64,000 nt of DNA from Corynespora cassiicola (Eukaryota > Ascomycota > Dothideomycetes > Pleosporales > Corynesporascaceae), in NCBI GenBank assembly GCA_022059125.1, contig JAEUWY010000008.1, positions 682,001-746,000 of the forward strand. The letters are read 5' to 3'. Both the position numbers and the translations under genes were made by a program. Within the stretch, counting starts at the first letter, position 1; each line of letters starts with the position of its first letter. Of this stretch, positions 11,405-22,088 are shown piece after piece. The notes beneath the pieces were generated by a model. The model saw only the letters and a list, made by a program, of their open reading frames with translations, was not told where the DNA came from and did not search any database.

Positions 11405-11620
11405 GGCGTAGGATGAGAGTGGGGAGGTTTGAAGGTGCTGTGATGGAGTTGAGGAGCGAGCTTTTCGGGTGCAGGGTGCCAAGCTCGCGGTCCCGATGTT
11501 CGCCCGAGTCCCATAACTTTTTTCGTGATGGGCGCAAGCGACAGCGACAGCAGCTCAGCACTGCTGCACAGCGCGCACCACAATTTTTCTCGAAGCACCT
11601 CTAGCTCCAAGTCTGCTACG

Positions 11621-13336
11621 ATGTCAGGCATAAAGAGGAAGAGAGAGGCCGGAAAATCGGACCGCCGCGAATCCAAGTCGAAAACTCGCCGCAAGTCTTC
11701 CAACGACGAAGGCGACGACCCTCAAGCCAACATTCTGCAGCTCGAGTCGCAGATTCTGGAGTCCCGACGACACTATAATAACATTGCGACTCTTATACAG
11801 CAAACAAAACAGGACGATGCCGAAAGCGAGGCCCCGGTGCTCGCTGCAGTCGCATTATGTCGAGTCTTTTCGCGACTACTAGCAACGGGAGATATGGAGA
11901 AGAGGAAAGGCATGCCCGATTCAGAGGTCGTGATCGTCAAATGGCTCAAGGAGCGGTATCGGGAGTTCCAAGGGATCTTGGTAGATTTGTTCTTGCGCAG
12001 CGAGAATGCGCCCAACCAGTCTGTTGCGTTGAATCTCCTCATGCGACTGGTCAAGGAGGAATCCAAGGCGCAAAAGGACTATAACTTGAAGAACGGTCCT
12101 CTTCCCAAGATAATCCACACAATCTTGTCACTCCCAGAGGACGAGCTTGTCAGAGACGAGTTCGCCGAGAAGTTCTTCAAACAGTTCGACGATATCCGCT
12201 ACCATACATTCCAGACGATAAAGTATGTAGGAAAGCCCCACTCATGAGCATAAATTAATTTGAATAGGAACACACTCGATTCTGACTTGGAAAAGATCAC
12301 TGAGCGGCTCATCGCTGTCAACAGCCTCAACATGCTTTTATCACTGGAGACCGTCCCGGCATCGAAAAGCGATATCCAAAAATTTTACACCGAGGCCCAA
12401 ACCAAGAGCCCCATCTCATCACTGAATGCATACAAATCGAAGGCACAGGAAGCCTGGCTCGCGGTCTTGCGGGCTGGCATCACAAAGGAACAGCGCAAGT
12501 CTATCTTGACTGTCTTCTCCTACCAGATTGCGCCATGGTTCACACAGCCCGAAATGCTCATGGACTTCCTTACAGACTCATACGACGTCGGTGGTGCGAC
12601 TTCACTCCTGGCTCTATCTGGATTGTACTACCTGATATCCGAAAAGAATCTCGACTATCCGTCCTTCTACCTCAAACTGTACTCTCTACTGGACGAGGGA
12701 TTGCTACATTCAAAACATCGGTCGAGGTTTTTCAGACTCTTGGACACGTTCATGGCATCTACTCACTTGCCTGCCACTCTCGTCGCAAGCTTTATCAAGC
12801 GCCTCTCAAGATTAGCGCTTCATGGCCCACCAGCTGGTGTGGTGATTGTGGTGCCCTGGGTTTACAACATGTTCAAGCGGCATCCGGCATGCACGTTTAT
12901 GATGCACCGCGAAGTTCGCGACCCAAATAAGAAGAAAGAGTTGGAGGAAGAGGGGATGGATGATCCATTCGACATGGATGAACAGGATCCGCTACTCACT
13001 AATGCCATCGACAGCAGCGTATGGGAACTCGTGTCCCTCCAGTCGCACTACCATCCAAACGTAGCGACACTAGCGAAAATTATATCTGAGCAGTTTACCA
13101 AACGGGCATACAACCTCGAAGACTTTTTGGACCATTCCTACAGCGCGGTACGTGTACTTGAATTTTCCAGGCTTCTAGCTCGACTGACCTATGTCTAGCT
13201 ACTTGACACCGAGTTGGCACGAGATCTAAAGAAGGATCCCGAGGTCGAATTCGAGATCCCGAAGCGTATATTTACCGCCGAGGAGGGACTGGGTTCGTTA
13301 GGACAATTAATGACTCAGGTCATTCAAGCAAAATAG
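11621..13336 (+). CDS. NOC4: Ribosome biogenesis protein Noc4
   Basis: Exons 11621-12222, 12268-13147 and 13199-13336 encode 539 aa. A basic N-terminus (MSGIKRKREAGK) looks like a nuclear or nucleolar signal. An all-helical body follows, and the C-terminal half carries the CBF/Mak21-type domain, with segments such as ALSGLYYLISEKNLDYPSFY and FIKRLSRLALHGPP that are typical of Noc4. With Nop14, Noc4 acts in the small-subunit processome and 40S maturation (family knowledge). The 45-nt and 51-nt introns are GT-AG. An in-frame ATG at 11528 would add 31 residues; I prefer 11621 because the added part is Ser/His-rich and lies close to the divergent ATP4 start. Confidence 0.92.
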
Positions 13337-13953
13337 GCTTCCCAACATAGAGCACAGATTTCTGTTGATCCAAAAAATACCTTTACTGATCGATTCTTTA
13401 TCGTCGCATGCCTAGATTCATTATATTTGTAGTCTCACCTCCTTTCGACATGTCACATTAGCTGCACCAGAGGGTGGCTTGGAGATGCAGTGTCTCTTTA
13501 TACTTTCGCCTATATGCCTTATTTGGATGTTTGAATGTCAATCTCCAAGAAAAACCCAGTATTACGTCACCGAAAAATGTCCGGATGCGAACCTCGGAAA
13601 CGCTCGCCTTCATTCAGTTACCTGTCCCTTCACCTTCCGGTAAGCTTACCTGGATATCTACTTAGGTACCTAGGTATTGAAGGTGAAGGCTTACCACGTG
13701 AGACCGTTAAGGCTTAGTGGCGCTTTTTGGTCCGTGCACGATCGCCTTTTATATCTTTGACGCCCCACGTCTCGACTTGGACTCTACAACTGCTCCACGC
13801 TCGCTTCACGACTAGTGACTCGTCGCGTGCAATAGTAAGTGTGCGCAACTAACTGCACTCTAGTAACCGCTGCGTAAGCCTACGCGACTCTTACGGCGAC
13901 CGCGACGGGTAAAACCCCCTGGGCTGACTTTGCCCATCCACCTCCCAGTCGCG
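13337..13953. other. Intergenic, NOC4 to CCCH gene
   Basis: This is 617 bp with no ORF worth calling. The 10-bp palindrome TACCTAGGTA occurs at 13667-13676. A GTAAGT...CTAAC...TAG arrangement at about 13832-13863 could be a 5' UTR intron of the next gene. Confidence 0.4.
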
Positions 13954-15033
13954 ATGATGCTGTCACCAAGTCTCCCGGAGGGCGCTGCTCCGTTTGCGCC
14001 CGAGGGATTCGAGACCGTAGACGATCGCGAGACCAAGATCCAGGCAATCAGTACTTTGGAACATTATATTGCGAGCTTGCAGTTCCAGTTTGCGCCAACT
14101 GACGGACAAGAGCATGACGAAATTGGCGATAACAGCTCCGTTGAAGATGGCGCAACGACCCTTTACTCTCCCGGCCTTAGTGGATACAACGCCGATTCTG
14201 GGCTGAACTTCCGTACCACCCTGGAGGATGCTGATGGAGAGTTGTCGGCCGACAACCAAGCAACTCGGCAAACGAGTCTTGCTGGACCCGTCCGCACCAA
14301 GGCCTCTCGTCTCGGTAGTGCTCGTTCGGCCAAAGGACGCGAACATGTCCATTTGCCTTATCCGCAAATAGACCAGGCACCTCGTCGAATCCGCAAGAAC
14401 GGCGCAGCCCTGGACCCGTCGCTTCCCCCGTTCCAGGTAGACGTCGCCAATTACTTGTCGAGATCAACTGAGGAGGATGCTAATCCCTTACTGAAACAGA
14501 CTCGCAACACAGGCTTCTGTCCCCTCTTCACAGTCCGTGGTTTGTGCTCAAGCGCCGGATGTCAACTCATTCACGATGATGCCCACAGGGCTGCCTGCAA
14601 GCATTGGCTATATAGAGATGGCTGTGATTACGGCCCCGACACCTGCAGACTGCTTCACGAGACGAATGCGCACAACGCTCCCACATGCTTGCACTTCCTG
14701 CTTGGATCATGCACCAATAGGGCTTGCAAGTTCGCCCATACGCGCCTCCCGCCGTCTGCCCCTCTTTGTTCAGAGTTCGGCCGTCTTGGGCACTGTGAGA
14801 AGGGCAATCAGTGCCAGGCTCTTCATCTGCTTGAGTGCCCTGATTTTTACAACTATGGTTACTGTCCTTCGGGTACAGATTGCCATCTTAGACATGTCAA
14901 GGATGCTTCCAAGATTCGAAGCACACTCCTACGTACATCAGGTAGAGCCGAGTCTCAGACCGACAAGTTCGTCCACGACAGCCAACCACGTGCATTCATT
15001 CAGCAAGAGAGTTTTGTCGCACTCGACAAATAA
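13954..15033 (+). CDS. CCCH zinc-finger protein with five fingers (ZC3H3/Red5-like)
   Basis: A single exon of 359 aa starts at tandem ATGs (13954 and 13957). The N-terminal half is acidic and low in structure. From Cys189 to His314 there are five consecutive CCCH fingers with spacing C-x7/8-C-x4/5/6-C-x3-H, each with aromatic residues before the second Cys, as in RNA-binding fingers. Five tandem fingers resemble the ZC3H3 / S. pombe Red5 type, involved in poly(A) RNA handling and exosome targeting; that link is by architecture only. The short C-terminal tail has no further motif. Just past the stop, GTAAGT and a downstream TAG could bound a 3' UTR intron. Confidence 0.82.
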   Translation: MMLSPSLPEGAAPFAPEGFETVDDRETKIQAISTLEHYIASLQFQFAPTDGQEHDEIGDNSSVEDGATTLYSPGLSGYNADSGLNFRTTLEDADGELSADNQATRQTSLAGPVRTKASRLGSARSAKGREHVHLPYPQIDQAPRRIRKNGAALDPSLPPFQVDVANYLSRSTEEDANPLLKQTRNTGFCPLFTVRGLCSSAGCQLIHDDAHRAACKHWLYRDGCDYGPDTCRLLHETNAHNAPTCLHFLLGSCTNRACKFAHTRLPPSAPLCSEFGRLGHCEKGNQCQALHLLECPDFYNYGYCPSGTDCHLRHVKDASKIRSTLLRTSGRAESQTDKFVHDSQPRAFIQQESFVALDK

Positions 15034-16019
15034 AGTAAGTTTTATGTAACACGTATTCTCGATTCTCGATCTAATACTTTGTGTAGTCTTCAGATTCGGG
15101 TAAGCTTGAGGTCTTCGGATTGAGAACTTTTTATTCATAATTTAGGGACGGCGTTTTAATTGGCATGATACCCGTGCGAATATTCCAATCACATTTCACC
15201 GATGATACCCAGGTGGGTCTGGCCTCCTGCCAGCTCTTTCTTATCTTCTTTTGTCTCCTCTCGCGCGAGAAAGATAGTACAATGAGGAAAAAAACAATAT
15301 ATTCACTGGAATTGGAGCACTCAAACTTGAAACGTGATGAAATTTTGAGCAATTTCGTTGGTGAAGTATACGAACGTTGCAGTTGGACAACGAGAGATGG
15401 GCTGTGTCAGCCAGCTTCTTTTACCATCAAGATCCCCTATTGCTCTTCACGGCCCAGTAACATACTCACGGACAAAAGGGAAAAGGGTCAGGGCTTCTCA
15501 TTACCATCTTGAGCTTCTGAATTATACATTGCTCATAGACAAAATACGGGAGTCTTTGGCCTCATCTAGTAACAGTCTGCCCATATCAGTCCCCTTGCTT
15601 CTAATCTTGCGATTCTCCTTTTCTCCGCCACAGATGTCCACATCTTGTATGGTTATAGCGGCTATAACGACCAGATAACTGGCACAATCTCCACGAGGAA
15701 GGGAGAAATACATGTAACACAATCCTTTCTAAACAGGGATTCTAGTCACTATACCACGCTTGGACCTACCATAAAAGTCGAAAAGACTTCACTGCATTGG
15801 ACTATTCGAAGATAAGCAGGGGAACCGGGGAGGTTATGGGAATCAGGTGAGGCACCCGTTTATGTCTACAAGATAGCCAGTACCAAACTTCCCTATGAGG
15901 CAAAGGTCGTCGAAAGTGTGGAACACGGTAAGATTAGGGTTAGAATTAGGGTTAGAGGTCATGCGACTAGCTATCTTATCTGAGAACAGCTCTTAGGTAG
16001 GTTAATTTCCAGGCTGTAG
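15034..16019. other. Gene-free stretch with tRNA-like and telomere-like remnants
   Basis: This 986-bp stretch has only short open frames. It contains a tRNA 5'-half-like piece (minus, 15737-15765) and a degenerate TTAGGG array (15934-15957), reported separately. It looks like eroded sequence between two genes. Confidence 0.45.
15934..15957 (+). repeat. Degenerate telomere-like TTAGGG array
   Basis: Four hexamers in phase read TTAGGG, TTAGAA, TTAGGG, TTAGAG. The only departures are G-to-A changes. TTAGGG is the telomere unit of most filamentous ascomycetes. Confidence 0.7.
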
Positions 16020-17485
16020 CTACGGTAAATTATGAGCTGGCTCAATATATCCCGGGATATCTTTGAGATCTCTCCGCGGGATATATTCTGGAAGCGCACC
16101 TCCATTGCCAGCACGATCCCAGGCCCAACGTTGCGCCTGTTCATCCGGTAGCTCTCCATTGAGCATCTGCACAACAAATTTACCTAACAAAGGCATGAAC
16201 TTCCAGCTGTGAAACGAGCCACCAGTTGCTAGGTAGAGGTTCCGAGAAGCTGGATGTGGCGAGATGATCCAGTCTTGGTTTGGTGTCACGGCGTCCCTGC
16301 CAAGGTCAGTAAAGATTTTGGTAGCGGTAAGAAGTGCCAGAGGACAATCACGTGGCGTGAGGGGAAAATATATAGAGAGGATATATTACCAGCACATTCT
16401 GTAGCTTTCAATCTCCAACCCTCTTATCCAATGGCCATAGGTGTGATGTACCACTGTTCTAATCTCATTCTTCAGGCCTTCAGGGACATCCTGGCTCCAA
16501 GGGCTCTGGCTAGGGAGTCTTGGGGGGACAGAGATCTCTGTGCTTGATCGTTTATGAAATTGCTTGTTGGTGAAGCTGACTTCATAGTTGAACTTGAGTC
16601 TACCATCAGATGTAGGAGGAATACTCTCGCCTGACGAGCGTATTAGAGTTCCGGACTGTTAATACAAAAAAAATGAGGATTGTACATACCTTCAGTGTGT
16701 TTCTGTGCGTTGAATATCACAGGAACTTCGGATAGTTTTTGAGCTTCTCCATAGGGGTACACCGCCCTACATTGGATTGCGCCGGCCGTGATGATTCGAT
16801 CTCCCACATGTAATGATGGTCGATCAGGTGCACTGTCAGCCAGAAACCACGGTGTCCATGCGCCTGTAGCCACAATCGTATGGTCTGCGTGTACTCCATT
16901 GCCATCTTCGAGCTCTACACCCTTGCACGATCCATCTTCGTTGAAAACGAGATTTGATACGGACGCCTGTTTGTACGTCGCACCATGATCCAAAGCGGCC
17001 TGTATGACGCTACGAAGAGCTCCGTCTCCTTCTCCCCATCCACTATGTGGGTTGAAGTATGTCTCTTTGATACCAGCCCAATTGGCCTGTCTGAAAACTC
17101 CGCACCATCGTAAGCGTGCTTGTTCAACAGTAAGGATTTCGGCCGCAGCTTTGTGATTAATGAGTTCGTAATTCCTTAGGAAGTCGCGGGCCATTCCTTT
17201 ATTCTCGGCATACAACATGCCGCTCTCGTGGTAATAGGGCTTGTAGGTCTGGTCTGATCGCCAAAGTTGTTGGGCATCTAGAGCTAATTTCATGTAGAAG
17301 ATGTTTTGATAATCGGCTCGTACGATCTTGTTCAAATCCGAGGAAGCAGCCGATGGGCTTGGAAATGGCGAGCGGTCAACAAGCATCACACTGGAGTCAG
17401 ACTTTGTCTTACGTAGCTCCAAGGCAGTCGTTGCCCCGAAGATGCCAGCTCCTATGATGAGGTAGTCGTTTTTGCGGGTCTGCAT
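16020..17485 (-). CDS. FAD-dependent amine oxidase (fructosyl amino acid / sarcosine oxidase family)
   Basis: The complement of 16020-16296, 16390-16630 and 16690-17485 encodes 437 aa, the usual length of the family. The N-terminus has a Rossmann FAD motif (YLIIGAGIFGA, glycines 12, 14 and 17). Near the C-terminus MCWDAVTPNQDW places Cys345 where monomeric sarcosine and fructosyl amino acid oxidases bind FAD covalently, followed by YLATGGSFHSWKF in the second flavin-binding part. Such enzymes oxidise glycated or N-methylated amino acids, producing hydrogen peroxide; the substrate is not certain. The acceptor of the first intron (minus sense) is placed at CAG before position 16630, because a nearer CAG would break the frame. 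An in-frame ATG at 17671 could add a 62-residue hydrophobic N-terminus, but the family normally starts near the Rossmann motif. It stands isolated in gene-poor DNA. Confidence 0.87.
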
Positions 17486-19605
17486 TATGGAGTCGGAGTG
17501 ATAGTAATTGCACCCTTCAAAGGGGACAGAGGAGGATGGAATCGCAAAGGCACTTTTAGATTGTATCCATAACGATGAACATGCCAATGAGAGGGGTCGT
17601 CGTGGGGAAATTGTCGGTAGTTTCGTAAGGAAAATCATGAGGGGCACAAGCAAGCTGCAAACATTTAGCATTGTGTTTGATCATTGAAGTACGCATGAGC
17701 TGTTGCGGTTGAGTAGTCGATCCGTGCGTTGGTGCCACAGGCGCACTGGTGTTGTTCTTTGTTTTCTCTTTGCCCTTCTCTTTTTGCTCTACCCACTCTC
17801 CCTTTGCATCACCTAGTTATACTGAGTGAGTGGCTGCCTACATAAAGACTGGTACAGCTATTTTCCGCATAATATAGTCTTGTCACGGGTTGAGAAAGCT
17901 TTTGTTATTCGAGGAATATTACAACTATCTGTTCGGTCTGTATGGGCTCATCACGAACTTGTTTGTAAATAGAAGTCCTAGGAAGTCATCTTATTGTCCA
18001 AGGGAAGAGAATAGACTAGAGCTCATCTAAAGCCTCAATGTGATTTCCAAATTAACTAGGTTTATACCTAGGTATCATTCCGGAATGAGATTTTTACATA
18101 TTCATAATTGTGACCAAACCATTGTCGCTGGAGTCGAGTCAATAGAACAGATCTCATAAAATTACCCAGTTAATGAGTCGACTTGTTACTACTGGCGTGG
18201 TTGATATAAGTTTGCCTGTAATTTAAGTGTATGTCTTAACACCATTTGCTTGAATGGATATCCAATACTCTGGGTTAGGTCCTGGAAACAAGGCTCTCAG
18301 ATCCAAAAAAAATCCTCATCATCTTTGTTTTCTACCGCTGAATTTAAGCATGAATCTTGTCTTTGTTTGAACCCTCTATTGTAATGGAAGGGGATTTTCT
18401 GGCTGACAGTTGCATATCCATACTCTGACAGCCCTTGCTATATAGAGTATCAAGTAGGTAACAGTAGCCCTTCGAAAGTGAGCATCATGATCATATTGTG
18501 AATGGTTCTGGAAGAAACAAACAGCCAAATCATATCCTCTGTCATGGAGCTTGTCAAGATCTTTGAAAACCTTGTCCTGGATTTAACTCTGTGGTGCATC
18601 ACGAGCTGCTGCAGTATCGCTGTGTCCTCGGCTGGGTTCCTCGAGAAAAAACACAGGTGGTCCCATCTGGAAAAGTTGGTAGTTAATTTTTCTTGTGATC
18701 CGTTCTTGATATGTGATAAGCAACAAAAGTCGGATGAATATTTCATGGAGCTAGATAATTCTCGAGACTAGCAAGATTGCTAAAGGATTAGATAGCCTGC
18801 CACAAATTGGCACACCGCATCGGATATCAAAACATGGAGCATTGTAGCAGGTTTTCATTACCTCAATTGCCATCTAAAATATCGCCAGCATCGTAGAGGC
18901 TTGAAATCGTATCCCTCGCGTTCTCGTACAAGGAAAATCCGAATCACAGGGCCGTATTCTTCTTTCCAGAAAGTGGTACGATAAGCCCGGAGAGCATGCA
19001 GTACATGTGGTGCATGGAAGAGAACACGGGAGAAAAAAGGTTTTGTGCAAGTCATCGCAATTTTAAAGGCTTCATTTCAAAGTGCCTACGTTGTGGGCCC
19101 ATCCATCCCTTTGATTCCGTCTGAACCATGGAAAACCAAAGGCATAGCGTTGAATAAAACCGAAAGCAAGGCATTTCCTCGTTTTGCTATACGGCCGAAG
19201 GACACATTTCATGTTCTATCAGGCCACAGAGCTGTCCTTTGAGCTATATAAAAATCTTACGAGGGCCTGAAATGCACGAGGGACCGAAAGTGGATGTGCA
19301 GGGTCGGGGAAATTATAAGCGCGGGCAGCTGAGGCTGAGTGGATGCGGCTGTGCTTGGCCCGCCCTGACACACACATCGTCGGCGCCTTACTATTTGGCT
19401 GCTTGCGCCTGTCCAAGTATTCTCAATGCGCATACATAATTTTGCAGCTACGCTCCGGCGATACAAGACCACGCTTAAGATCCAGTAGTTGCCACCTCAT
19501 TTCCAGTCGCAAGCCCCTTCCGTGAAAGAATAACAATCGCCCCTCAGCCCCTCGTCAGACGCGCCGCGCAACCCCACGTACCACGGAGAATAACTCTGCA
19601 CAACC
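17486..19605. other. Gene-free stretch upstream of the amine oxidase and Nif1-like genes
   Basis: This 2.1-kb divergent gap is AT-richer than average. The longest open frames are under 100 codons and overlap each other on opposite strands (18450-18771), and I recognise nothing in them. The palindrome TACCTAGGTA is at 18065-18074. Confidence 0.45.
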
Positions 19606-22088
19606 ATGACGCTCAAGGACCTGCTGAAGAAGAAGGACAAGATCAAGGATGAAGGCGCAACGGACGCGGCACCCAAAGGTCCCATGCTGTCGCCAGACGT
19701 CCCCGAGTTCACTTTTATGCGCACGACGACCACGACGCAAGAGTCCATCGAGCCCCCTGCCTTCCCCGGCGACCCGACGCGTCAGGGTCCCCTCCTCTCC
19801 CCAGAACCGCGCGGAGGTCGCATGAGCAGATTTAGACGGTTCAGCAATGCCTCCTCCAACGCGTCCGGGGGCGACGAGCACAGGGCTAAGAGTGAATCTA
19901 GGCTAGCGGATAGACTCTCATTCGGAGGCAGAAACAGATCGAGCAGCTCGGCACATGTGCCCCAGAACTTACCAGACATGGGAGGCGATGGGGTTGCGAG
20001 GACAGAGGAGGACGAGGCAAACTGGGAGAAGAGGGCCACACTGCTGGCCAAGGGGAACACGCTGAGCAAGAGTGGAAGCACTACGCCGAACATCGAGAGG
20101 CCAGACCCGATGGCAGGGACGGCAGGGGGCAGACGTCCGAGTGTCAGCCAGCCCAAAGAAGAGGTAGGTCTGTGCAATCCGAATGTGTAGGATGGGCTGC
20201 TGAGGTTGGGCATAGGGAGACATTCAGGAGGCCATACGGTTACATGAGAACGGAAGTGAGTGTGCAACCTAGATCGCGATAGGAGTCATGCTGATGTCAA
20301 TGTCCAGATCTCGAGGCGTCGACGGCCATCTTTGGGAGGCTGGCAGATCCCCATGGCGCAAACAACGCACTGAGCCAGGTTCTCTATGGGCTTGCTCTAC
20401 GGTAAGCCACCCCATGGCGACCGTCATGACATGACAATGCCCAAACGACGCCCTTGTGTATGTGCGTGTGTGCTGTTACTGATGACGGTGCAGGCACGGC
20501 TGGGGATGCGAGCCTAACCAGGAACAAGCCGTTATCTATCTCTCCTATGCAGCGTCCAATAGCGCCGAGATCGAGTCACTGGCGCTCTCAGCTGGCATGA
20601 AGAAAGGCGGTGCAGCCAAAGGCGAGCTGGTCCTCGCAATGTATGAGCTGGCCAACTGCTTCCGGAACGGCTGGGGCATCAAGAAGGACCCGGTGGCTGC
20701 GAAGCAGTACTATGAGACGGCCGCCAACTTGGGCGACACGGATGCCATGAACGAGGTTGCGTGGTGTTATTTGGAGGGCTTTGGGACCAAGAAGGACAAG
20801 GTTAGTCTCCAACCCTTTTCATCCATCGTCGCCCTCCTCCGCGCCGCTGCATCGTCTTCACCGGTCTGCCTACCCCCTTGGATGCGAACGGTGTATCAGC
20901 AGAGAACTGCATGGTTCCCAGCATCACGCGGAGGGCAGCTCTGAGACACAAAGTCTATTCCCCCCTTCAGCCTCATTTGTTGGGCAGCATTTGCACATTT
21001 GCATGTCGCGGCTGACGGAGCAATGCTACGCCTCGTAGTTCAAGGCCGCGCAGTTTCTACGCCTCGCCGAGTCCAAAGGATCGAAGACATTAGGCAATAC
21101 TTGGTAAGTGCTATCTCCCCGGTATCACCGTCATCCATTTGCATCGAGATTCGAGGCCCGGCGATCGTCTGTCCTTCCGGAAGCAGCAGAGGACTGTCAT
21201 CATGGTCACGTTATTGCGACGTCCCTCGCCCGTTTCCGCGCACGCCTTGGGAAGGTCGTCAACACGACGGCGCACACGGCGTCAACAAACACCAAGCCAA
21301 GCCATCACGACTCGCCGCTAGGCGTCCGGCATCCAGCGCGCGGTCTCCGCAACCCATGGCATCCGGTTTCAATGCGCAGATGCCAAGGGCCATCGATTGG
21401 ACACGACGCACCCATCTCACGCAGCGTTCGCTTAACCGGTACGGACTGAACGGCCCTCGCCGCAGCAGGACCTGTCACACTCGTGCCCGCTCCCCCACCA
21501 TATCACATCACTTGTGCCTACATGAGCCACCAGACCAGTTCCGGGCCCGGCTCGTCCTGTCATGCTGAGCCGTATCCGCTCCTCTGGGCCACAGCAAGCC
21601 TGTTTACTGCATACACGTGGCGTGCATTCGCTGGCCTCGGTTCCGGACTCAATAAGCGGGTTGGATGCCAAACGGCCTCATGTGGATGCCGATGACGGAG
21701 CTGAGTGCAGTCTTGAGGAAGGAGTCAGAGCCGTTGATATTGGCAACAGCGGACCAGATTGGTCGCGCGGTTGCATGATGGCTTTTTTTTTGTTTCCTCA
21801 CCCTCTGCCTCGTCCCTGGGTTTGTGGTTATCGCGCTGGTGGTGCCGGCCGGTACGAGCGACGAACGAACGACGACGGCCTGATCAAAGCACTACCGACG
21901 GCAGCTCAACGGACCTGACACCTCGGACGACGATTCGGCAGCGCCCTGACCCCATCTCGTACTCATGCTTCCTACATTCCCCTTCCGTCGCCTTACCCGA
22001 GCGTATCAAGATGCAGTAACTCGGCACGTGCTGACTTGTAAACTTACTGTGCAACAGGATCTGGAAGGAAAAGTACAACCCCAAATAA
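19606..22088 (+). CDS. Sel1-repeat protein, Nif1-like cell-cycle regulator
   Basis: Six exons (19606-20163, 20228-20255, 20308-20401, 20494-20800, 21039-21103, 22058-22088) encode 360 aa. The first ~186 residues are Ser/Arg/Pro-rich and disordered. The C-terminal half holds tandem Sel1-like repeats (for example LYGLALRHGWGCEPNQEQA and YELANCFRNGWGIKKDPVA), ending in TWIWKEKYNPK. The arrangement matches fungal proteins annotated as Nif1-like; S. pombe Nif1 interacts with the mitotic kinase Nim1. Function here is inferred. Two coding exons are tiny (28 and 31 nt). The fourth intron is 238 nt and the last is 954 nt, far longer than any other intron in the window; all exon phases join cleanly. 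Confidence 0.83.

Noticed and set aside
10531..11604. Plus-strand open frame of about 357 codons
   Set aside because: It is the antisense of ATP4 and has no family motif.
18333..18352. Short resemblance to the 5' end of large-subunit rRNA (CGCTGAATTTAAGCAT)
   Set aside because: Fewer than 20 bases match and the flanks do not, so it cannot be told from chance.
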